From assembly GCA_030620005.1 (NCBI GenBank), contig JAUXAJ010000069.1, positions 1 to 19,015 of the forward strand: a stretch of 19,015 bases of DNA, given 5' to 3'. Made by a program: the position numbers and the translations under genes. The stretch comes from Promethearchaeota archaeon. Its GTDB lineage: Archaea; Asgardarchaeota; Lokiarchaeia; Sigynarchaeales; SOKP01. Below the pieces are notes generated by a model. That model was not told the origin of the DNA, did no database searches, and saw only the letters and a program-made list of their open reading frames with translations. This document shows positions 7,878 through 15,961 of this stretch, one piece after another. How positions within the stretch are numbered: the stretch's first letter is position 1; each line of letters starts with the position of its first letter.

Positions 7878-8954
7878 GTGAATGCTCGTGAGCGCTATCT
7901 CGCAGTCTTCAATAATGAGAAGCGAAAAAAATTGGATAATATTCCCACGCATGTGCAGTATGTAAGAGAAGAATTTATAAACCTTCATTGGGATGAAATC
8001 ATGAGAAATTATAATCGGCCATTATTTGATGCCCCCTACTTTGACGCGCCTCTTGCTTTAGGATTCGACGCCGTATTCGCAGGATTTCCCCCTAGCGTTC
8101 AATTCAGAACCATCAAAATTGAGGATCGTGATGGAAATAGATTTAGAATAAGAGAAAGCGGTGAACCATTATTATCTGATTCTAATTATTATCAAGGAGG
8201 TTATATAGATTCAATAGATATTTTAAACAAATTTTGGACCAAATTAAAGCGAATTGATCGAAGTGATATAATTAGAAAAACAATTTCACGATATGAAAAA
8301 ATGGCTCCTTCAATTTTTCCCGTCTTGATGGTTGATGGCATTTTCGATCGCGTATGGAAAGCCATGGGTATGGCAAATTTTAGTCGCAATTTCCGGAAAA
8401 AAACCAAGCTCTATAGGGAACTAATAAAATTTTACGCAGAAATAACGAAAATAAATATAGAAGGTTTAATTGAAGCCACAGGTGGAAGAAGTAAGATTTT
8501 AAATATTTTGGATGATGTGGCGTTTAAAGGTCGATTAATGATTTCGCCAGAGCGATGGAATCAAGATTTTTTACCTTGCTATAAGAAGCTCAATTCAATG
8601 ATATCCGATGCTGGATTAATCCCCCAAACTCATTCCGATGGCGATATAACTGAATTAATTCCTTCTCTCCAAAAGGCAGGATTTCGCGGATTGCAAGGGT
8701 GGGAAGGTGAATGTGATCCTTTTTATATTAACGATAATTTTCCTGATTTCGTTGTTATTGGTTTTGGCGACGTGAGCGATGTTTTACCTTTTGGCAATCC
8801 TGAACTGGTGGACTCTCACGTTAAAAATTTAATGGATGCGTTCAAGGAAAATAGACATTTTATTTTAGGACCATCCACGGTAATTTTCAAGGAGATACCT
8901 TTAGAAAACATTAAGACTTTCATGAACGCAGCAAAAAAATATGGAGGATATTAG
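7878..8954 (+). CDS. uroporphyrinogen decarboxylase (URO-D) family protein
   Basis: This 358-residue protein starts NARERYLAVFN, the usual opening of URO-D-like methyltransferase-type proteins (normally about 340-380 residues). It carries the family's late HSDGDITELIPSL segment with H252. In corrinoid methyltransferases of this superfamily (MtaA, MtbA) this region supplies a zinc ligand as HxC; here the third position is Asp, so a thiol-activating zinc site is not obvious. Such proteins are abundant in anaerobic archaea and usually act in one-carbon or demethylation chemistry, but the substrate cannot be inferred. No corrinoid protein is adjacent. The first codon is GTG at 7878, supported by the good N-terminal match and the TATA box 25 bases upstream. 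True heme-pathway HemE is unlikely given the context. Confidence 0.8.
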   Translation: MNARERYLAVFNNEKRKKLDNIPTHVQYVREEFINLHWDEIMRNYNRPLFDAPYFDAPLALGFDAVFAGFPPSVQFRTIKIEDRDGNRFRIRESGEPLLSDSNYYQGGYIDSIDILNKFWTKLKRIDRSDIIRKTISRYEKMAPSIFPVLMVDGIFDRVWKAMGMANFSRNFRKKTKLYRELIKFYAEITKINIEGLIEATGGRSKILNILDDVAFKGRLMISPERWNQDFLPCYKKLNSMISDAGLIPQTHSDGDITELIPSLQKAGFRGLQGWEGECDPFYINDNFPDFVVIGFGDVSDVLPFGNPELVDSHVKNLMDAFKENRHFILGPSTVIFKEIPLENIKTFMNAAKKYGGY

Positions 8955-9088
8955 AAAAAAAAAGATTTCACTTAAAAGTTGGTGGATTTAGTCATTTCTT
9001 TTTATTTTCTACGAATGTTAAGATTTTTCTCCTAATATTATAACAGTCATTGAACACCATCTTAAAAAAATATGGGTTTAAAGAAAAA

Positions 9089-9152
9089 AGAAAAATGCAG
9101 AAAAAAGAAGGAAATAAAAAAGAAAAATACAGGAAAAAGAAGTAAATAAAAA
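9089..9152. repeat. 32-bp imperfect tandem repeat, two copies
   Basis: Copies at 9089-9120 and 9121-9152 match at 29 of 32 positions. Both are almost purely A and G on the plus strand with a single TGC or TAC break. The repeat lies in the 278-base spacer between the URO-D gene and the crotonase gene, ending 15 bases before the crotonase TATA box. A recent local duplication is the simplest explanation. The rest of the spacer shows only T-rich stretches near 8994-9010 that may end the upstream transcript. Confidence 0.75.
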
Positions 9153-9166
9153 AATAATATAATAAC

Positions 9167-9181
9167 TTATAAATATTAATA
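9167..9181 (+). promoter_or_regulatory. archaeal TATA-box promoter of the crotonase gene
   Basis: TTATAAATATTAATA, identical to the 15-mer before the ThDP enzyme gene, lies 52-66 bases before the ATG at 9233. A Shine-Dalgarno AAGGTGA at 9220-9226 sits between it and the start. Confidence 0.55.
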
Positions 9182-9232
9182 GGCTAATACTTAAAGGAAA
9201 TTGAAAAAATCTTTTATTTGAAGGTGAAATAA

Positions 9233-9964
9233 ATGTCTGAGAAGGAATATCAATTTATTGCGCTTAAGAAGAAAGGTAAGATATGTATTCTTAGGTTAAA
9301 TCGTCCTGAGAAAAAAAATGCCATGAGTTTTGAGTTGCGTTCAGAGATTATAGATGCATTAAATACGCTTAAAAACGATAATCGAGTGAAATGTGTAATT
9401 CTTTACGGTGGGGAGGAAATATTTACCGCAGGATTCGATAGAGACGAGGTGCAAGCAGTAATCCAAGGAACTGGCGATCTTCAAAAGTTTACAGAATCCA
9501 ATAATCTTTTTCATCATACAATATTGGGATTTCCTAAACTGCTGATTGCTGCGATAAATGGATACGCTTTAGCTGGTGGTTTTGATCTTGCAGTTCTTTG
9601 CCACTTACGAGTTGCATCCAAGAATGCGATGTTTGGTCATCCAGAGATTGGTTTTGGTGCGTGTCCTCTTTTTTTCCCATATAATGCGCTTTTAGGGCGA
9701 GGGAAAGCCTTGGAACTCACATTAAATACATCAACAAGGGAAACATTTATTAATGCTGAGGAGGCATATCGACTTAATATCGTAAATAAACTCGTGGAAT
9801 CCGGAGATGTACTTGAGGAGGCACTTAAAATGGCAAAACAAATCCTTAAATCGCCTGCATTAGCGGTTACTCAATTATTAATGGTAAGTAATATGCTTTT
9901 TGATAGAGTCAAAGCGTTCGATACTGAAATAGCAACAATCCTGAAAACTACAAGAGTCGGATGA
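9233..9964 (+). CDS. enoyl-CoA hydratase/isomerase (crotonase) family protein
   Basis: This 243-residue protein has the crotonase fold hallmarks. The first oxyanion-hole segment is FTAGFD (A66-G67) and the second is INGYALAGGFDLA (around 109-120), followed by FGHPEIGFG at 134-142. Of the two catalytic glutamates in enoyl-CoA hydratase, the one in PEI is present (E138). The other position is Asp (D118 in GGFD), so hydratase activity is uncertain, and an isomerase, hydrolase or other crotonase reaction on an acyl-CoA is possible. The region after PEI (GACPLFFPY) also departs from the usual PGAGGTQRL. AAGGTGA about six bases before the ATG fixes the start. It stands alone on the plus strand; no CoA ligase or dehydrogenase is adjacent. 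Confidence 0.83.
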   Translation: MSEKEYQFIALKKKGKICILRLNRPEKKNAMSFELRSEIIDALNTLKNDNRVKCVILYGGEEIFTAGFDRDEVQAVIQGTGDLQKFTESNNLFHHTILGFPKLLIAAINGYALAGGFDLAVLCHLRVASKNAMFGHPEIGFGACPLFFPYNALLGRGKALELTLNTSTRETFINAEEAYRLNIVNKLVESGDVLEEALKMAKQILKSPALAVTQLLMVSNMLFDRVKAFDTEIATILKTTRVG

Positions 9965-9994
9965 AAGACCTAAAGAGATCTAAAATTCTTAAAA

Positions 9995-10002
9995 TTTTTT
10001 TT
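9995..10002 (+). terminator. oligo-T terminator after the crotonase gene
   Basis: Eight consecutive T residues lie about 30 bases after the stop, with more T-rich sequence following. Archaeal transcription typically ends at such T-runs. Nothing else is seen in the 182-base convergent gap to the dehydratase gene. Confidence 0.4.
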
Positions 10003-10146
10003 ATTCTATTTCCCGAAGTTATCAAGTTCTCAAGCTAGTTATATTAGGCCAGTTATAAAGATTTTAAGTTTCATAACAAAGAATTACAATTTACAATTTA
10101 TTTTCATATATATTTTTAACCATTAATTATTACTCAATTCTTTTAT

Positions 10147-11814
10147 TTATTTCAAGAAAGCCCCATATTTTGCAGAACTGACAATTTTTCTGTAAATATT
10201 TAAATATCCCGTGCCTATTTTAGGTGTTGGTTTTTTCCAATTTTTTAATCGATCTTTGCTTTCTTCATTTGAAATTAATAAATTCAATTGACGATTGTCG
10301 ATATCAATTTCTATTAAATCTCCATCTTGAACCATGGCTATGGGTCCACCTTCAATTGCTTCTGGACACACGTGCCCTATGCAAGGACCCCTCGTAGCTC
10401 CTGAATATCGACCGTCTGTTATCATGGCAACGGAATCCTCCAGCCCCATGCCTACTAATATCGCTGCAGGTATCGATAGTTCTCTCATTCCAGGGGAACC
10501 TCTAGGTCCTTCGTAGCGTATTACTAATACATCTCCTTCTTTGACTTTTCCTGATATTAACGCATCTTTGATATCTTCCTCACATTCAAACACTTTAGCT
10601 GGGCCTATATGATGCCGCATTTTAGGATTTAAAGCACTTTGCTTTACGATTGCCCCCTCGGGAGCTAGATTGCCCTTTAAAACGGCTATTCCTCCTTCTT
10701 TTGCTATAGGATCTTCAAAATTTCGAATGATTTGAAAGCCAGTAATCTTTACAATATCAAGATATTCTTTTAAACTTAATCCTAAAACGGTTTTTGTAGA
10801 CAAGTCTAACACCTTAGATAATTGTTTCATTATAGCTCCAACACCTCCAGCTTCGTGAAACTCAGTAAGATTGTATTCAGATGCCGGTTTGAACTTCGCT
10901 AATAAAGGAACGGATTTGCTCAACCTATCAAAATCAAAATGGTTCAAGTCGCCTCCAATTTCGTGCGATAACGCGCACATGTGGAGGATCAAGTTTGTGG
11001 ACCCTCCAAAAGACAAGGCCACTTTGATAACATTTTCAATCGAAATGTGCGTGATTAAATCCAAAGCTTTTACATCTTTTTTAACCAATTCCATCACAAT
11101 TTTTCCTGTTTCTCTGCATAAATCTTCTCTTTCCATGCTAACAGCGCTCATTGTTGCACATCCCGGTAAAGAAAGACCCATTGCCTCAACAATGCAGGCC
11201 ATGGTGTTGGCCGTGCCCATCATGTTACAAGCGCCTGGTGTACAACAAGTCTCCGATTCTATAAGGAAAAATTCTTGCTTAGTTATTTTTCCGGCATTGA
11301 ATTGACCAATGGCTTCCTTAATATCAGAAGTTACGAATGTTTTTCCCTTAAGTGGTCCATTTTCGAAATATTTTGGCTCCATTATCCCGCCAGTTAAAAA
11401 AATTGTTGGGATATTGCATCTCGCAGCGGCCATGAGCATTCCAGGAATGATCTTGTCGCAAGAACATAACATGACCATGCCATCAAAATTGTAAGCTTTT
11501 ATTGTACATTCTACAGCAGCGGCTATTATTTCTCTTGAAGGTAAGACATACTTGGAAAAATTGCCCGAATTAGCAATTCCGTCACAGATCGCAATATTTG
11601 AAAACTCCATTGGAGTTCCACCCATTTCTTTTATGCTCTCTTTAACGATCTTGCTCAATTTCCGTAGGTGAATGTGTCCAGGATTAATTTCGTTCCAAGA
11701 ATTCACAATCGCGATTCTTGGTTTTTTCAAATCATCGTAAGAGAAACCACATCCATGGTAGAGAGCTCTTTCGTATGCTTTTATGGGGTTTAAATCTTCA
11801 TTATCAAATGACAT
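10147..11814 (-). CDS. ilvD: dihydroxy-acid dehydratase (IlvD/Edd family)
   Basis: This 555-residue protein is of normal length and similar to IlvD throughout. It dehydrates 2,3-dihydroxy acids to 2-oxo acids, the third step of valine and isoleucine synthesis, using an Fe-S cluster and Mg. Visible motifs include [14 protein letters not shown] at 38-51 (the PGH form, as in E. coli-type IlvD), CDGIA at 77-81, [10 protein letters not shown] at 119-128, [12 protein letters not shown] at 195-206, FGGSTN, and the active-site loop [11 protein letters not shown]. The segment usually reading MGHxGM after DGIA is instead NSGNFSKY. Some sugar-acid dehydratases share this family, so substrate is not certain. 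A TATA box centred 26 bases before the ATG suggests a leaderless message. It stands alone between opposed genes. Confidence 0.87.
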   Translation of the reverse strand: MSFDNEDLNPIKAYERALYHGCGFSYDDLKKPRIAIVNSWNEINPGHIHLRKLSKIVKESIKEMGGTPMEFSNIAICDGIANSGNFSKYVLPSREIIAAAVECTIKAYNFDGMVMLCSCDKIIPGMLMAAARCNIPTIFLTGGIMEPKYFENGPLKGKTFVTSDIKEAIGQFNAGKITKQEFFLIESETCCTPGACNMMGTANTMACIVEAMGLSLPGCATMSAVSMEREDLCRETGKIVMELVKKDVKALDLITHISIENVIKVALSFGGSTNLILHMCALSHEIGGDLNHFDFDRLSKSVPLLAKFKPASEYNLTEFHEAGGVGAIMKQLSKVLDLSTKTVLGLSLKEYLDIVKITGFQIIRNFEDPIAKEGGIAVLKGNLAPEGAIVKQSALNPKMRHHIGPAKVFECEEDIKDALISGKVKEGDVLVIRYEGPRGSPGMRELSIPAAILVGMGLEDSVAMITDGRYSGATRGPCIGHVCPEAIEGGPIAMVQDGDLIEIDIDNRQLNLLISNEESKDRLKNWKKPTPKIGTGYLNIYRKIVSSAKYGAFLK

Positions 11815-11836
11815 TATGACAATTAAAAAAAGAGAA

Positions 11837-11844
11837 TTTAAATA
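11837..11844 (-). promoter_or_regulatory. TATA box of ilvD, leaderless spacing
   Basis: On the minus strand TATTTAAA is centred about 26 bases before the ATG at 11814. That places the predicted transcription start at or next to the start codon. No Shine-Dalgarno precedes the ATG. Confidence 0.45.
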
Positions 11845-11904
11845 ATTTAGGGAGTATAAAAATGAAAGAGAATTTTAATTATTATTTTTGAGCTTCAGAC
11901 ATAG

Positions 11905-12144
11905 ATATTGCAATTGTTTTTTGCATTTTATGCCACTCCTGGTTTTTCTCTGTATCCTATGGTAGGGATTGCGTTCATGATCGAAGGGATTTCTCCTGCT
12001 AAAGCCCGCGATTATTTATATGAACATCATTCAATCTTTTCTGGTGGCGGTCATTATCATGCTCAAACTATAGGAGCTATACTTGGTATTTATTCTAATG
12101 GAGGTAGAGTTCGAGATTTTTCCTCGATTTTGATTTTATTTTGA
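11905..12144 (+). pseudogene. unidentified coding-like fragment between ilvD and the MFS gene
   Basis: An open frame bounded by TAG at 11902-11904 and TGA at 12142-12144 encodes a strikingly protein-like stretch including TPGFSLYPMVGIAFMIEG, ISPAKARDYLYEHHSIF and SGGGHYHAQTIGAILG. There is no ATG at its head (only TTG at 11908), no ribosome-binding site and no promoter of its own. Its last 18 codons run antisense over the 3' end of the MFS transporter gene. The Gly/His-rich segment looks like an active-site region of an enzyme, but I could not name the family. I infer a truncated remnant of a larger plus-strand gene. A genuine 78-residue protein from TTG is the alternative. Confidence 0.4.
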
Positions 12145-13295
12145 ACTAACAAATAAATTACCATGGATATTAGTATTAATATCACGAGCATGTAGAAAGC
12201 TAAGAGAATGGATTCTGTCGCAATTATTCCAGCGATAATCGGTCCCATTAAGAAATTCAGTCCTACTATTGTTTCATAATAGACGCTGGCTTTTGAATCA
12301 CCACTAGATATATTTTTAATAACGGTTAATTTAAAGGAGAAACAATAGAGAAATCCACAATTAATTCCTATGATTGCGAAAACAATTCCACAGACGATGA
12401 GACTCTCAGTTAAACCAATTATGAAAAAAACTATTCCGAGAATTAGGAATACGAAGGGCATGACTCTTTTTAAAGATTTAAACGATAGTGACATTGCTAA
12501 TGTCACTAAAATAGTTTGGGCGGACATCCTTATAAAGTTAAATAAGTAAGTCGTAAATAATTCAAACTTCAAATTGGTTGCTTTCAAGGGAAAAATCAGC
12601 CCAAATGACCCTAATAAAAAAGCGAACAACCCGATAATAAATAGAGGGATGAATAATGGAAACTTGATAATTCTTTTTTCGGAATTTAATTTCAAATTTT
12701 TCTCATCTGAGTTTTCGTTTTTTAAATGTGTTGACGATTTAGGTTCTTTAAAAAAGATTAAAACAACAAATCCAATAAATGTTTGAATCAATGCAATATC
12801 AAAAATTAATAATATATCTGAAATGACAAATAAAACAAAAAAACTCAGTAAATAACCGAAAATACCCCCAAAATTCCACGAAAAACCGTAATTTCGGTTT
12901 ATTTTATCTATATTTACACCTTCTTGAGCTGCTATTTTAGATACGGCATTTATAAGAACCGGCCAGCATATTCCCAAAAATATACCGTCTAAAAACAAGA
13001 TTAAATACGTAAAAATCGGATTAAGACTTATTTGAAATCCAATTTGTACCATTAAAAATCCTCCAAATGAAACGATTAAAGTATTCTTCATTCCAATCTT
13101 TTTCGGAACATTTCTAAAAAGATAGGGGGAAAATAAATAAGATAATGCGGTTGCCGAGACGATAAAGCCTATTTGATCCGGACTTAAAAGAGTAGAAAAA
13201 TACAGCGGAATCGCCAAACCAACCCCAAATGCCATTGAAGCTCTAATAAACGCTAAAACATAAATTGGAAATATTTTAAAGTCAAAATCTTTCAT
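12090..13295 (-). CDS. MFS-type transporter, about 12 TM helices
   Basis: This protein of about 401 residues contains two blocks of roughly six hydrophobic helices separated by a charged, lysine- and glutamate-rich central loop (SSTHLKNENSDEKNLKLNSEKR). That is the layout of major facilitator superfamily permeases. The first loop has GFIVSATALSYLFSPYLFR followed by VPKKIG, like the basic loop 2-3 of MFS proteins. The substrate cannot be read from the sequence. I chose the ATG at 13295 (MKDFDFKIFPIYVLAF); an in-frame TTG at 13310 would add five residues. The last codons (TLPPLE) lie antisense to the coding-like fragment on the other strand, so the C-terminus may have been formed at a rearrangement junction. 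Confidence 0.75.
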   Translation of the reverse strand: MKDFDFKIFPIYVLAFIRASMAFGVGLAIPLYFSTLLSPDQIGFIVSATALSYLFSPYLFRNVPKKIGMKNTLIVSFGGFLMVQIGFQISLNPIFTYLILFLDGIFLGICWPVLINAVSKIAAQEGVNIDKINRNYGFSWNFGGIFGYLLSFFVLFVISDILLIFDIALIQTFIGFVVLIFFKEPKSSTHLKNENSDEKNLKLNSEKRIIKFPLFIPLFIIGLFAFLLGSFGLIFPLKATNLKFELFTTYLFNFIRMSAQTILVTLAMSLSFKSLKRVMPFVFLILGIVFFIIGLTESLIVCGIVFAIIGINCGFLYCFSFKLTVIKNISSGDSKASVYYETIVGLNFLMGPIIAGIIATESILLAFYMLVILILISMVIYLLVQNKIKIEEKSRTLPPLE

Positions 13296-13463
13296 TGCTA
13301 AAATTATCAAACTTAAAAAAGGTATTAAGATAAGTAAAGAAAGGAAGATAAACTTTTTTAAAAAAAGTTTTACAATAGCTCAAACGACAAGTTCAAGTTA
13401 ATCCGTGAAACAATTTCAGTTAAATTTATTAAGGTCTTTTTTTAACTTTAATTTATCTTAAAA

Positions 13464-13488
13464 AAAATAAAATAAAATAAAATAAAAT
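13464..13488. repeat. AAAAT pentanucleotide repeat, five units
   Basis: Five perfect AAAAT units end 11 bases before the ATG at 13500. They occupy the zone where the TATA box of a near-leaderless promoter or the leader would lie. Changes in unit number would alter promoter-to-start spacing. The remainder of the 204-base divergent gap shows nothing else recognisable. Confidence 0.7.
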
Positions 13489-13499
13489 CGTGAAAAAAA

Positions 13500-14273
13500 A
13501 TGTCAAATGTAAATAAGGAATTCTATGAATTCGGAAGCAGAATGTACTTGATTGCGATTCTGACATTAATAACTCTCATAGTTGGAATAGTTGGTTGGTT
13601 CATTAATATAAATACCGTAATTATCGTGGTAAATGGGATATTAGGTTTTATCATATTTATCATTTTCCTCTTAGTGTTAGGAGACATAAAATCTGCGGGA
13701 AAAATGCTGAATAATGATGAATTACTCAGTTTCCGTTCTAAATTTATAGCTGGTTATATTATAAAATTTATCGGAAATCTCATTTTTGCAGCTGTAGCCG
13801 TGTTCTTGATTGCCATGCTTTTGGGTGGTTATTATTATATCGGAGCACTCTTAGTGGCTGGTATTATCGTGTTTGTTGGAATAATTATTTTATTAATAGG
13901 AGCAATATTACTAATTCTTGCTTGGAGTAATTTAGAATCCTTTTTTTCCCATAACATGGATCTATTTCCGCAAAACATCGGTTATGACTCTAAAAATGGA
14001 GCACATAAGTGTAAAATCGCCGCCATCTTAGACATAACAATAATTCTCATATTTGTTGGAGATATTTTAAGAATGATCGGATACTTCAAATTAGCAGCCT
14101 TAAAGAATTTAGTTGGCGCTCCAGCACCACAAACATACGCACAACAAGCTCCAGCTCAGCCAGCATACACGCAACCCCCAGCACCTGCAGCAACAAGTAA
14201 TTTTTGTCCGAGTTGTGGAAGCGCTATAACTCCTGGAATTAAATTTTGTCCGAGTTGTGGATCAGAAATATAA
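13500..14273 (+). CDS. polytopic membrane protein with Pro/Ala/Gln linker and C-terminal zinc ribbon
   Basis: This 257-residue protein begins with about five membrane helices (roughly residues 16-36, 39-61, 87-107, 115-142 and 174-191). A flexible linker at about 206-232, rich in Pro, Ala and Gln (APAPQTYAQQ... QPAYTQPPAPAA), follows. It ends in a double zinc knuckle: FCPSCGSAIT and FCPSCGSEI, with C236, C239, C250 and C253 as ligands. The two knuckles are encoded by an identical 18-base repeat (14202-14219 and 14244-14261), so one probably arose from the other. The membrane part resembles the DUF996-type proteins often seen with such ribbons in archaea. The ribbon presumably faces the cytoplasm and binds a partner. 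No pathway context is visible. GTGA at 13490-13493 is a weak ribosome-binding site. Confidence 0.75.
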   Translation: MSNVNKEFYEFGSRMYLIAILTLITLIVGIVGWFININTVIIVVNGILGFIIFIIFLLVLGDIKSAGKMLNNDELLSFRSKFIAGYIIKFIGNLIFAAVAVFLIAMLLGGYYYIGALLVAGIIVFVGIIILLIGAILLILAWSNLESFFSHNMDLFPQNIGYDSKNGAHKCKIAAILDITIILIFVGDILRMIGYFKLAALKNLVGAPAPQTYAQQAPAQPAYTQPPAPAATSNFCPSCGSAITPGIKFCPSCGSEI

Positions 14274-14284
14274 TATCTCTTTAA

Positions 14285-14295
14285 TTTTTTTTTTT
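14285..14295 (+). terminator. oligo-T terminator after the zinc-ribbon membrane protein
   Basis: Eleven consecutive T residues begin 12 bases after the stop codon. The rest of the 245-base convergent gap to 14518 is AT-rich. It includes a palindromic TTATTTTTAAAAATAA near 14315-14335 and no other recognisable element. Confidence 0.5.
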
Positions 14296-14518
14296 AAAAA
14301 ACTTTAAATTTTTTATTTTTAAAAATAAATTTAATTTCATTGCCCAAGTTGTATTGCAATATGAAAACCATCGGAAAGTTAATATAGAACTCATTAAACT
14401 TTTAAAATAAGGTCTTTATCATCGTAAAAATATTTTCCAAGAAATAAAATTAAAATATTGGATTATTACTAGTGATATAAACACAGAAAGAACGTAAGTT
14501 TTTATCTTTTTTTAATTT

Positions 14519-15778
14519 TTAACATTCTTCTGCTATTTTTTTTAGTTTTCTATTAATTTCTTGCATTAACTTCCGTGAGTCCTTATCGTCCAGTTTAATA
14601 TCATTTTCAGACTTTAAAATACTAAAATCGTCCTTATTCAGTCGACTTTTCATGTGTTTTATTGTCCAATTGATTGCTTTTTCTATCAATTCACATCCAT
14701 CGCCACCAACGAACTCTGGTAAATAATGTTCTACAAGAAAATCATTCAAGAAAAATGTGCGAACAAACAAACCTTTCGGGTCCAAATTGCGGTACATGAA
14801 GGAGAGACGACCAGGGGAAACATCCTCTACGATATTTTTACCTGCTTTTTGAATCTTCTTATATACTGGTAGCCATCTCTCGTGTCCCATTGGTTCTCTT
14901 CCCGCTCCAGGCACCCACTGGATTCCCGTAATTGATGGTTCTGCTAATAAATCATCTAAAAAGGGAAGTTGATTGGGTCCATCTAAATGATAAATTGCGT
15001 AATCCATGTGTTCTGCTTGAGCAATAATGTCAGGTAACACAAATCTTCTAAACCATTTAGGCGAAATCATGGCACAAAAATCGCATTGTATTGGATACCA
15101 TCGTTTTTTACATCAAACACCTAACCAAGCATTACAACCATCATTATAATTCTCAATTATTCGTTGAAGGTCGTCGTATACCTTTAAAAGTTTCTCTAAT
15201 ACTATTGCACGACAAGTATCAATGATATTCGGTCTCCGTTTCATCGTGAGGATTAATTTCTCTGGTCCTAAAAAAGAAGATAATATATCTAAAACACTTC
15301 CCAAATCAGTCATGGATACTTGATACTTTCCCTTTGAATGTTTTGCTGCGTACTCCGTGATGCGAAGTAAACGCGAATACCACTCGTTGTTTGCATCGAG
15401 CTTAACGCTTTCTAGTAATGAAAATATATCCTCAGGGGCCGTTGGACGACTAAACCACATGGTTTGAGTTTGGAACTTCGGTACCACACCTAAAACTGCG
15501 GCCATTATTCCTGCACCGTAATTAGGAAAATAGGATGGTATGCTTTCACCTCCAAAAAATGCACTTGGTGCTTTTTTTTCGAAAATATCAATGCATTGCT
15601 CAATGTTATCATAATTTTGGGCTAATCTCCAACTAAACGCTAAAGATTCTAAGAGTCCTACTAGAGAACTCCCCTTGCGTGGAAAATAATAAGAAATGAC
15701 GGGACGATCTATAATTTCATGGTCCCACCAAGCTTTTAATCGTTCTTTAGCTTCCTTAAGATCTTCTTTCAAGAACAC
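14519..15778 (-). pseudogene. URO-D-like (uroporphyrinogen decarboxylase superfamily) protein interrupted by one in-frame TGA
   Basis: Two open segments, 15778-15116 (221 codons) and 15112-14519, share one frame and are separated only by a TGA at 15115-15113. Together they give 419 codons, a normal length for this subfamily. The first half starts (GTG at 15778) with LKAWWDHEIIDRPVISYYFP. The second contains QCDFCAMISPKWFRRFVLP, DYAIYHLDGPNQLPFLDDLL and GIQWVPGAG, all typical of these proteins. The TGA falls between WLGV and CKKRWYPIQCDF, where relatives as I remember them have Trp (WLGxW), so TGG to TGA is the simplest origin. There are no other stops or frameshifts. Selenocysteine insertion is the alternative: Asgard archaea can use it and the next codon is Cys, but I saw no SECIS-like stem-loop in the roughly 120 bases downstream. 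If not read through, two truncated proteins result. Confidence 0.72.
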
Positions 15779-15961
15779 GGTAATATTTCACGTTTCATTA
15801 AATAGTAGTTTTTTGTTTATCATGATTAATTGTTAATTGTTTTTATTTATTTTTTATTTATTATGTTATATGATAAAAAATAACTATAAATAAAATAAGG
15901 ATGAACATATAACTAATTTTTAAAATTTAATTTAATAATTCATTTATTTGGTATCGTTTTA

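Noticed and set aside
10871..11305. A 144-codon open frame on the plus strand inside ilvD.
   Set aside because: It lies wholly antisense to a clearly conserved enzyme and has no recognisable protein character, promoter or ribosome-binding site.
373..11814. A branched-chain amino acid biosynthesis operon built from the acetolactate-synthase-like gene and ilvD.
   Set aside because: The two genes are about 8 kb apart on opposite strands, with unrelated genes between them and no reductoisomerase or regulatory subunit.
11905..12092. A RubisCO-like fragment suggested by SGGGHYHAQTIG.
   Set aside because: Only the SGG-H-HA-T-G spacing is similar; the flanking residues do not fit any RubisCO or RubisCO-like motif.
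14400..14518. A SECIS element downstream of the TGA-interrupted URO-D-like gene.
   Set aside because: The minus-strand sequence is AT-rich and shows no stable GC-containing stem with the expected conserved bases; only a structure search could settle it.
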